A DNA stretch of 64,000 bases from Paractinoplanes deccanensis (GTDB lineage: Bacteria > Actinomycetota > Actinomycetes > Mycobacteriales > Micromonosporaceae): positions 1 through 64,000 of the forward strand of contig NZ_BOMI01000121.1 of the NCBI RefSeq assembly GCF_016862115.1, given 5' to 3'. Shown in pieces: positions 42,259 through 49,285 of the stretch. The notes under the pieces were generated by a model, which worked only from the letters and a program-made list of their open reading frames with translations, searched no databases and was not told where the DNA came from. Each line of letters opens with the position of its first letter. The stretch's first letter is position 1. The position numbers were made by a program, and so were the translations under genes.

Positions 42259-43989
42259 ATGACCCTCGCCGACCACATCGTCGCGACGCTGAAGGCGTCG
42301 GGCGTCGAGCGGATCTACGGGTTGCCGGGCGACTCGCTCAACGGGCTGACCGACGCGCTGCGCCGCGACGGCGGCGTCACCTGGCAGCACGTGCGCCACG
42401 AGGAGGCCGCCGCCTTCGCCGCGGCGGGCGAGGCCGCGGTGACCGGGCAGCTCGCCGTCTGCGCGGCCAGCTGCGGCCCGGGCAACCTCCACCTCATCAA
42501 CGGCCTGTTCGACGCCCAGCGCAGCGGGGTGCCGGTGCTCGCCATCGCCGCGCACATCCCGCGCGAGGAGATCGGCACCGGCTACTTCCAGGAGACCCAC
42601 CCGCAGGACCTGTTCCGCGAGTGCAGCGTCTACAGCGAGCTGGTCAGCGTGCCCGAGCAACTGCCCGGGATCCTGCGGATCGCCATGCGGGCCGCGATCG
42701 AGCGGCGCGGCGTCGCCGTCATCGTGGTGCCCGGCGAGGTGTTCCAGGCGGAGCTGCGCGCGGCGGTGACCCCGGTGCGGCCCACCCGCTCGGTCGTGGT
42801 GCCCGCCGACGGCGACCTAGCGACGGCGGCCGAGGTGCTCAACGGCGCCGAGCGGGTGACGATCCTGGCCGGCGCCGGCTGCGAGGGCGCGCACGACGAG
42901 CTCACCGCGATCGCCGGGCGGCTCCAGGCGCCGATCGTGCACGCGTTGCGGGGCAAGGAGTTCGTCGAGTACGACAACCCGTACGACGTCGGCATGACCG
43001 GCCTGCTCGGCTTCCCGTCCGGATACCGGGCGATGGAGCACTGCGACGCGCTACTGATGCTCGGCACCGATTTCCCGTACCGGCCGTTCTATCCGCCGCA
43101 TGCCAAGGTGGTGCAGGTCGACGTGCGCGGTGAGCGGATCGGCCGCCGGGTGCCCGTCGACGTCCCGCTGACCGGCACGGTCAAGGACACCGTCGCCGCG
43201 CTGCTGCCGCGCCTGCGCGACGGCCGGGACGGCGCGCACCTCGACCGGATGGTGAAGCACTACCGGCGCACCCGGCGGCGGTTCGACGCGCTCGCCCAGC
43301 AGGGCCGCCCCGGCCGCAAACTGCACCCGCAGGCGCTGGTCGCCGCCGTCGACCGGATCGCGGCCCGCGACGCCGTCTTCCTCGCCGACGTCGGCACCCC
43401 CACCCTCTGGTCGGCGCGCTACCTGACGATGAACGGGCAGCGCCGGCTGATCGGCTCGTTCAACCACGGGACGATGGCGAACGCGCTGCCGCAGGCCGTC
43501 GGCGTGCAGGCGGCGCAGCCCGGGCGGCAGGTCGTCACCTTCTCGGGCGACGGCGGGCTCGCCATGCTGCTCGGCGAGCTGCTGACCCTGCGCCAGCAGC
43601 GGCTGCCGGTCAAGGTGGTGGTGCTCAACAACGAGTCGCTCGCCTTCGTCGAGCTGGAGATGAAGGCCGACGGCATCGTCAACTACGGCACCGATCTGGA
43701 GAACCCGGACTTCGCCGAGGTGGCGAGGTCGGTCGGGCTGTTCGGCGTACGGGTGGAGACCGCCGGCGAGCTCGACGGCGCGCTGGAGAAGGCGTTCGCC
43801 CACGACGGGCCCGCCGTGATCGACGTCGCCGTGGTCCGGCACGAGCTGGCCGTGCCGCCGAAGGTCAGCGCCGCGCAGGCGTCGGGTTTCGCGCTCTGGG
43901 CGACCCGCTCGATCCTCGGCGGGGCCGGCGACGACGTGCTCGAGGTCGCCGGCAGCAACCTGCGCCAGGTCGCCACCGAGTTCGAGTAG
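42259..43989 (+). CDS. poxB: pyruvate oxidase/pyruvate dehydrogenase (quinone) type TPP enzyme
   Basis: A 576-residue thiamine diphosphate enzyme: N-terminal PYR domain with the catalytic Glu in RHEEAAAFAAAGEAAVTG, central FAD/NAD-like domain, C-terminal PP domain with GDGGLAMLLGELLTLRQQRLPVKVVVLNNESL (GDG-N motif). It matches the PoxB group, which oxidises pyruvate to acetate and CO2, passing electrons to a quinone at the membrane. GGAGAG precedes the ATG. The divergent gap to the flavoprotein gene has two copies of CCAGTGATC 31 bases apart. Confidence 0.85.
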   Translation: MTLADHIVATLKASGVERIYGLPGDSLNGLTDALRRDGGVTWQHVRHEEAAAFAAAGEAAVTGQLAVCAASCGPGNLHLINGLFDAQRSGVPVLAIAAHIPREEIGTGYFQETHPQDLFRECSVYSELVSVPEQLPGILRIAMRAAIERRGVAVIVVPGEVFQAELRAAVTPVRPTRSVVVPADGDLATAAEVLNGAERVTILAGAGCEGAHDELTAIAGRLQAPIVHALRGKEFVEYDNPYDVGMTGLLGFPSGYRAMEHCDALLMLGTDFPYRPFYPPHAKVVQVDVRGERIGRRVPVDVPLTGTVKDTVAALLPRLRDGRDGAHLDRMVKHYRRTRRRFDALAQQGRPGRKLHPQALVAAVDRIAARDAVFLADVGTPTLWSARYLTMNGQRRLIGSFNHGTMANALPQAVGVQAAQPGRQVVTFSGDGGLAMLLGELLTLRQQRLPVKVVVLNNESLAFVELEMKADGIVNYGTDLENPDFAEVARSVGLFGVRVETAGELDGALEKAFAHDGPAVIDVAVVRHELAVPPKVSAAQASGFALWATRSILGGAGDDVLEVAGSNLRQVATEFE

Positions 43990-43992
43990 GCG

Positions 43993-44688
43993 CTACCAGA
44001 TCCGCTCGGCCGCGCGGAGCAGGATCTCGTTGACCGCCACCCGGCGCTCGCGGGTGACGACGTACGCGATCGCGTCCGCGACGTCGTCGTCCCGCACCGG
44101 CTCGAACCCGGGCGCGACCACGGCGACCCGGACGCGCTCCTCCACCAGCTCCCGCCGCAGCGCCTCGGTGAAGCCGGTGAGCCCGGACGTGGTGAGCGTG
44201 TAGACGCTGCTGCCCGGCCGGGCGGCCCGGCCGGCCGCCGAGCCGACGTTGACGATGTCGGCCACCTCGCGCGGCGAGGTGGCCGCCGCGTCGATGAGGT
44301 GCGGCACGGCGGCGTGCGTGACGTGCAGCAGCGCCGAGACGTTGAGCGCGACCATCCGGTCCCACTCCTCGACGGTGGTGTGCAGCGCCGTGCCCAGCAG
44401 CATCACGCCGGCGTTGTTGACCAGGATGTCCACCCGCCCGAAGCGGTCGAGCGTGGCCTCCACCGCCCGCTCGGCCTGCGCCGGATCGGTGAGGTCGGCC
44501 TCCACCGCGGCCGCGTGCCCGCCGAGCGCCGCCACGTCGTCCACGACCCCGTCGAGCCGGTCGCGGTGGCGGGCGACCGCGGACACCGCCGCACCCTCCC
44601 GGGCGAGCCGCCGCGTGGTCGCGGCGCCGATGCCGCCGCCCGCGCCGGTGACGAGCGCGACGGTCCCGCTCAGGAGCCTGTCTTCCAT
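43993..44688 (-). CDS. short-chain dehydrogenase lacking the catalytic Lys
   Basis: A 231-residue Rossmann-fold SDR: ALVTGAGGGIGAAT, NNAGVML, the Ser in VNVGSAAG and the Tyr in YTLTTSGL. The residue four after the Tyr should be Lys (YxxxK) but is Thr, so the classical catalytic tetrad is broken; the enzyme may use another residue or be inactive. It is the last gene of the operon that starts with the VOC gene and ends 4 bases from the facing poxB stop. ATG at 44688, 6 bases after the ADH stop. Confidence 0.85.
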   Translation of the reverse strand: MEDRLLSGTVALVTGAGGGIGAATTRRLAREGAAVSAVARHRDRLDGVVDDVAALGGHAAAVEADLTDPAQAERAVEATLDRFGRVDILVNNAGVMLLGTALHTTVEEWDRMVALNVSALLHVTHAAVPHLIDAAATSPREVADIVNVGSAAGRAARPGSSVYTLTTSGLTGFTEALRRELVEERVRVAVVAPGFEPVRDDDVADAIAYVVTRERRVAVNEILLRAAERIW

Positions 44689-44694
44689 GACCGG

Positions 44695-45708
44695 TCATCC
44701 CCTCATGTCGAGCACGGCGCGGAAGCGCACCTCGCCGGAGATCATTCGCTGGTACGCCTTGGCGGCTTCGCTGAGCGGGAACACCTCGTTGTACGAGCGG
44801 ACCGCGTGCCGCAGCGCGAACCGCAGGTTCTCCTCGTTCTCGGCCGCCGTGCCGGTCAGGCTGCCGCGCACGCTGTGGCCGCCGAAGATGAGCTGCGCCG
44901 GGCGCACCTCCAGCGGCTCCGGGTCGGCGCCGACGACGATCAGCTCGCCACGCCGGGCGAGCCCGGACACCAGCGCCGACATCGCCGCACCGGCCGCGGC
45001 CGTGGCGATGACGACCGACGCGCCGCCCAGCCGCTGCAGGGCCTCGCCGGGATCCTCGGCGGTGCCGTCGATGTACTCGTCGGCGCCCAGTTCGGCGGCG
45101 AGCTCCTTCTTCGCCGTCCCGCGGCCGATCGCGGCGACCCGGTGCCCGAGCGCCCGGGCGTACTGGATGCCGAGGTGGCCCAGGCCGCCGATGCCCTGCA
45201 CCGCGACGAGCGATCCCGGCCGCGCCCGGCCGGAGAGCAGCCCGCTGTACATGGTGAGCCCGGCGCAGAGCAGCGGCGCGTCGTTCACCGTCTCGACGCC
45301 GGGCGGGATCCGCACCAGGCCGGTCGCCCGGGCGTACACCACCTCGGCGTAGCCGCCGTCGACGGTCGTGCCGATCAGCGGCTGGTCGGCGCAGTTGAGG
45401 AAGTCGCCCCATCGGCACGCCTCGCAGGTGGTGTCCGGCCCGCCGAGGAACCCGATGCCGACCCGGTCGCCGGGCCGCCAGGACGCGCCGGCGCCCGGGC
45501 CGGCCGCCTCGATCACCCCGATGATCTCGTGGCCGGGCACGATCGGCGCCGGGCGCGGCCCCTCGACGGCGAGCGCGTCGGTGTGGCAGATCCCGCACGC
45601 CTCCACCGCGACGCGCACCTCGCCCGGCCCGGGGTCGCGGCGTTCCCGCTCGACCAGCTCGAAGCGGCGGTGGCCGGTGGTGACGACCGCGCGGTAGGAG
45701 TCGCTCAC
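44695..45708 (-). CDS. zinc-dependent alcohol dehydrogenase
   Basis: A 337-residue medium-chain dehydrogenase of AdhP/AdhA type. Catalytic-zinc ligands are in GICHTDALAVEG and GHEIIGVIE. The structural-zinc loop reads DTTCEACRWGDFLNC: three Cys plus an Asp where a fourth Cys is usual. NAD site GIGGLGHLGIQYARALG. It oxidises a primary alcohol or reduces an aldehyde. GTG start overlaps the VOC gene stop (GTGA), and it ends 6 bases before the SDR gene. Confidence 0.9.
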   Translation of the reverse strand: MSDSYRAVVTTGHRRFELVERERRDPGPGEVRVAVEACGICHTDALAVEGPRPAPIVPGHEIIGVIEAAGPGAGASWRPGDRVGIGFLGGPDTTCEACRWGDFLNCADQPLIGTTVDGGYAEVVYARATGLVRIPPGVETVNDAPLLCAGLTMYSGLLSGRARPGSLVAVQGIGGLGHLGIQYARALGHRVAAIGRGTAKKELAAELGADEYIDGTAEDPGEALQRLGGASVVIATAAAGAAMSALVSGLARRGELIVVGADPEPLEVRPAQLIFGGHSVRGSLTGTAAENEENLRFALRHAVRSYNEVFPLSEAAKAYQRMISGEVRFRAVLDMRG

Positions 45709-46322
45709 TGGGGAAGCTCCTGTCCGGCCTGCTCCTTGACCATGTAGTCGGCGTACCAGTCCGGCCAGTCCGGGTCCTCGGCGCCGGTGCGCGCCTCGTG
45801 CTCGCCGTGCGCCGCGGCGGCCCGGCGCAGCGCCGCGGCCAGGTCGGCGGTGGACGCGAACGCGGTGGTGGCCGGGTCCACGCGGCCGGGCAGCCGGGTG
45901 GTGACCTCCTGGAGCAGCCAGCCGTTGCCGTCCGGGTCGGCGAACGACAGGAACGAGCCGTAGCTCGCGTTGTCCGGCGCGGGGCCGGGCACCCGCTCGT
46001 CCGTTCCCGCATGGTGGAAGATGCCGCCGGCGTCGTGGAAGACGTCGCTCGGGTCGGCGCCCAGCCGCTTGAGCTCGTCGCGCGCCGCGGCGATGTCGCT
46101 GACGATCAGGTGCAGGCCCTGGGCGGTGCCCGGCTCCTGCGCCGTGACCGAGGTGCCGAAGATGACCGACGCGGGGGAGCCCGGCGGGGTCACCTGGACC
46201 ACCCGGAAGGTCTCGCTGGTGGCGAGGTCGGCGTCCAGCCGCCAGCCCAGGCCGGTGTAGAACGCCTTGGCCCGGTCGACGTCCGACACCGGGATCACGA
46301 CGACTTCCAGCTTCAGGTCCAT
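45705..46322 (-). CDS. VOC-fold protein with Trp-rich C-terminal tail
   Basis: A 205-residue protein. The first about 130 residues are a vicinal oxygen chelate domain (VVVIPVSDVDRAKAFYTGLGWRLDADL...FADPDGNGWLLQEV). The last about 60 residues add a helix and a 'DPDWPDWYADYMVKE' tail seen in some actinobacterial relatives. Substrate unknown. GGAG lies close upstream of the ATG at 46322. It is the first gene of a three-gene operon with ADH and SDR. Confidence 0.78.
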   Translation of the reverse strand: MDLKLEVVVIPVSDVDRAKAFYTGLGWRLDADLATSETFRVVQVTPPGSPASVIFGTSVTAQEPGTAQGLHLIVSDIAAARDELKRLGADPSDVFHDAGGIFHHAGTDERVPGPAPDNASYGSFLSFADPDGNGWLLQEVTTRLPGRVDPATTAFASTADLAAALRRAAAAHGEHEARTGAEDPDWPDWYADYMVKEQAGQELPQ

Positions 46323-46388
46323 CACTCACTCCTCTGCTTTCGTGATGGACCGAGCCTCCCGCCGCCCGGCCGCGGACACACCGGTGAG

Positions 46389-46416
46389 ACTCCCTGGGCG
46401 TCGGGGGCCAGGGAGT
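46389..46416. promoter_or_regulatory. operator-like inverted repeat in divergent promoter region
   Basis: ACTCCCTGG (46389-46397) and CCAGGGAGT (46408-46416) are perfect 9-bp arms with a 10-base spacer, in the 157-base gap between the divergent VOC and muconolactone-isomerase-like operons. The size suits a LuxR-type or other dimer. The two LAL regulators downstream are plausible binders. Confidence 0.55.
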
Positions 46417-46479
46417 GCCACGGGTCCCACCGGCACCGCCGAGGGCCGAAGGTGGATACGGAACCGAGGGGGGAGCGAC

Positions 46480-47088
46480 ATGGAATTCCTGGTCACGATG
46501 ACCACCAAGGTGCCGACCGGCACGACACCGGACGAGGTGGCCGACATGCGGGCCCGCGAGGCCCGCAACACCCGGGTGCTGGCGGAGAAGGGTCAGGTGC
46601 TGCGGCTGTGGCGGCCGCCGCTGGGCCCGGGGGAGTGGCGTTCGATCGGGTTGTTCGCGGCGACGGGGGCCGACGAGCTGGAGGCGGCGCTCGCCGGCAT
46701 GCCGTTGCGGGTGTGGCGCAGCGACGAGGTGACGCCGCTGGGCGCCTTTCCCAACGACCCGGGGCCGGGCCGGGTGGCGTTCAAGCCGGAGGCCCGGGAC
46801 TTCCTGGTCTCCTTCACGGTGTCCGTGCCGGAGGGGACGCTCCGAGAAGACGCCGAGGAGCGTTTCGAGCAGGAGGCGGAGCAGACGCGGCAGCTCGCCG
46901 CCGAGGGCCGGCTGGTGCGGCTCTGGACCCTGCCCGGCGGCCGCGGCGTGGGGCTCTGGCAGGCGACCGGCGACGAGCAGATGCGCCACCTCCTGCGGTC
47001 GCTGCCGCTGGCCGACTGGCTGGCGACCGAGACGGTCCCGCTGACCCGGCACCCGAGTGACCCGCCGAGCGTGGCGGCGGCGCGATGA
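46480..47088 (+). CDS. tandem muconolactone-isomerase-like protein
   Basis: A 202-residue protein made of two homologous halves of about 95 residues. Each starts with a strand 'EFLVTMTTKVP' / 'DFLVSFTVSVP' and contains 'RLWRPP' / 'RLWTLP'. The fold is the ferredoxin-like one of muconolactone delta-isomerase (a dimer or decamer in nature), here fused in tandem. Isomerase activity is unproven. GAGGGGGGAG gives a strong ribosome site. Its stop overlaps the MFS gene start (ATGA). Confidence 0.78.
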   Translation: MEFLVTMTTKVPTGTTPDEVADMRAREARNTRVLAEKGQVLRLWRPPLGPGEWRSIGLFAATGADELEAALAGMPLRVWRSDEVTPLGAFPNDPGPGRVAFKPEARDFLVSFTVSVPEGTLREDAEERFEQEAEQTRQLAAEGRLVRLWTLPGGRGVGLWQATGDEQMRHLLRSLPLADWLATETVPLTRHPSDPPSVAAAR

Positions 47089-48569
47089 TCGCGCTGCGCA
47101 GTCCGGTGGGGCGGGCGCTGATCGCGGCGACCGTGCTGGCGTCGGCGGTCGGGTTCGTCGACGCGTACATGATCAATGTGGCGGTGCCCGCGATCGGGCG
47201 GGACCTGGACGCGAGCGTGAGCCAGCTGCAGTGGGTGCTGACCGGCTATCTCGTGACGGTGGCCGCGCTGCTGCTGCTGTCCGGGGCCCTCGCCGACCAC
47301 TTCGGCCGGCGGCGGGTGCTGGCCGCCGGGCTGCTCGTGATGCTGGCCGCCTCGCTCGCGTGCGCCGCCGCGCCGACCGTGGAGGCGCTCATCGCGGCCC
47401 GGCTGGTGCAGGGCGCGGGCGGCGCGCTGGTCGTGCCGAGCAGCCTGGCCCTGCTCAACGGCACGCTGCGCCGGCCGGACCGGGCCCGGGGCATCGGTGT
47501 CTGGGCGGGCATCTCGACGCTCGGCACGACCCTCGGGCCGTACGGTGGGGGCTGGCTGGTCGACCACACCTCGTGGCGCTACGTCTTCCTCATCAACGTG
47601 CCGCTCATCCTCGCGGCGCTGCTGCTCCTGCGCCGCGTGCCCGATGTGGACACCATGCGGCGGCCGCTGAGCGTGGACGTGGCCGGCGCGCTGCTCGCCG
47701 TCGTGGGGCTCGGCGGCGTCATCTACGCGCTCACGGCGGGCGCGGACAGCGGCTGGGGCAGCGGTCCGGTGGTGGTCTCCGCGGTGCTCGCGGTGGCGTG
47801 CCTGGCCGCGCTGGTGCCGGTCGAGCGGCGGCAGCGCCTGCCCATGCTGCGGCCCGGGCTCTTCCGGTCGCGGCCGTTCGATGCCATCAACGCCGCGACC
47901 GTGCTGTTCTACGGTGCCCTCGCCGCCGTGAGCTATCTGGTGATCCTCCAGTGCCAGCTGAGGCTGGGCTACAGCGCGACCCAGGCCGGGGCGGCGCTCA
48001 TCCCCGAGTCGGCCGTCTTCCTCGTCGTCTCGCCGTTCGTCGGCGGCCTGGTGGCCCGGGTGGGCACCCGGTGGCCGATGGCCGGCGGCATCCTCGTCGT
48101 CGCGGCCGGTTTCGCCTGGCTCTCCGGCGCGCAACCCGGTGAGCCGTACGCGCGGGCGATCCTGCCCGGCGCCCTCCTGCTCGGTCTCGGGCTGGGGCTC
48201 GCCGTCGCCCCGCTCACGGCCGGGGTGCTCGCCGCCGTGGACGACAGCGATCTCGGTGAGGCGTCGGCCGTCAACGACGCCGCTTCCCGGGTGGGCGGGG
48301 TCGTGCTGGTGGCGCTCGTGCCCCTGCTGCTCGGCACGCGCGGCGCCGCCGGCCTGGCCGGGCCGCTCGCCGCCAACTACCGCTTCGCGATGCTCGTCCT
48401 GGCCGGGGTGACCGCCGCGGCCGCGATTCTCACCGCCGTCTTCGTCCCGAGCCGGCGGGCCGCGCCCCGCGCGATGCCGCCCGCCCCGCGCCTTCAGGCC
48501 TGCGCCGTCGCCGTCGGCGAGCCACAGTCCTCCGCCTCCACCGTTTCCGTCCGAAAGGGACCATCATGA
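47085..48569 (+). CDS. MFS drug/proton antiporter, EmrB/QacA type
   Basis: A 494-residue transporter with about 14 hydrophobic helices: DAYMINVAVPAIGRDL, the loop LADHFGRRRVL, and 'QGAGGALVVPSSLALLNGT' (motif C) typical of 14-helix drug efflux pumps. It should export a hydrophobic compound with H+. It lies between the isomerase-like and SDR genes with 4-base overlaps, so transport and modification of one compound are probably linked. Confidence 0.87.
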   Translation: MIALRSPVGRALIAATVLASAVGFVDAYMINVAVPAIGRDLDASVSQLQWVLTGYLVTVAALLLLSGALADHFGRRRVLAAGLLVMLAASLACAAAPTVEALIAARLVQGAGGALVVPSSLALLNGTLRRPDRARGIGVWAGISTLGTTLGPYGGGWLVDHTSWRYVFLINVPLILAALLLLRRVPDVDTMRRPLSVDVAGALLAVVGLGGVIYALTAGADSGWGSGPVVVSAVLAVACLAALVPVERRQRLPMLRPGLFRSRPFDAINAATVLFYGALAAVSYLVILQCQLRLGYSATQAGAALIPESAVFLVVSPFVGGLVARVGTRWPMAGGILVVAAGFAWLSGAQPGEPYARAILPGALLLGLGLGLAVAPLTAGVLAAVDDSDLGEASAVNDAASRVGGVVLVALVPLLLGTRGAAGLAGPLAANYRFAMLVLAGVTAAAAILTAVFVPSRRAAPRAMPPAPRLQACAVAVGEPQSSASTVSVRKGPS

Positions 48570-49285
48570 GAACCCTCCAGGCAAGCACCGTCGTCGTCAT
48601 CGGCGGCACCTCCGGCATCGGGCTGGAGACCGCCCGCCAGGCCCGCGACGCCGGCGCGTCGATCGTCGTCACGGGCCGCGACGAGGCCCGGCTCAAGGTG
48701 GTGGGCGACGAGCTGGGCGCCACCACCGCCCGGCTCGACCTCGCCGACACCGCCGCGCTCGGCGACTTCTTCGCCTCGCTGCCCGCCCAGGTCGACCACG
48801 TGCTGCTCAGCGGTCCCGGGCCGGCCTACGCGCCGATCGCCGGCATGGACTTCGAGGTGGCCCGCGCCCAGATCGACGAGCACCTGATCGGCGCCCTCCG
48901 GGTGGCCCGCGAGTCGGCGGCGCGGGTCCGGCCGGGCGGTTCCCTCACCCTCATCACGGGTACGGGCGCGCGGCGCCCCGGCAAGGGCCTGATCCTCGCC
49001 GCCATCGGCACCGCGGCGCTGTCGGCCATCACGGCGAACGCGGCCCTGGAGCTGGCCCCGCTGCGCGTCAACGCGGTCGCCGCCGGATTCGTCGACACCC
49101 CGCTCTCCGCCCGGCTGCTCGGCGACCAGCTCGACGCCCGCCGCGCCGAGTTGCGCGCCACGCTGCCGATCGGCAGGGTGGTCGGCCCCGCCGACGTGGC
49201 GGCGCTGATCCTCCAGCTGATGACGAACGACGCCCTCACCGGCGCGACCTACGACATCGACGGCGGTCAGCAACTCATCCGCTGA
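48566..49285 (+). CDS. SDR-fold protein without the catalytic Tyr/Lys
   Basis: A 239-residue Rossmann protein beginning VVVIGGTSGIGLETARQARDAGAS, an NAD(P)-binding motif. The region that should hold the Ser-Tyr-Lys triad reads 'ITGTGARRPGKGLILAAIGTAALS': a Tyr-x3-Lys is absent. It may bind cofactor or a ligand without classical catalysis. It is the last gene of the operon, and its stop overlaps the facing LAL regulator stop region by 11 bases. Confidence 0.82.
   Translation: MRTLQASTVVVIGGTSGIGLETARQARDAGASIVVTGRDEARLKVVGDELGATTARLDLADTAALGDFFASLPAQVDHVLLSGPGPAYAPIAGMDFEVARAQIDEHLIGALRVARESAARVRPGGSLTLITGTGARRPGKGLILAAIGTAALSAITANAALELAPLRVNAVAAGFVDTPLSARLLGDQLDARRAELRATLPIGRVVGPADVAALILQLMTNDALTGATYDIDGGQQLIR

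Noticed and set aside
43993..49285. A single antibiotic biosynthesis cluster joining SDR, ADH, MFS and LAL genes
   Set aside because: No PKS, NRPS, terpene or other core enzyme lies here; the genes form two separate divergent operons.
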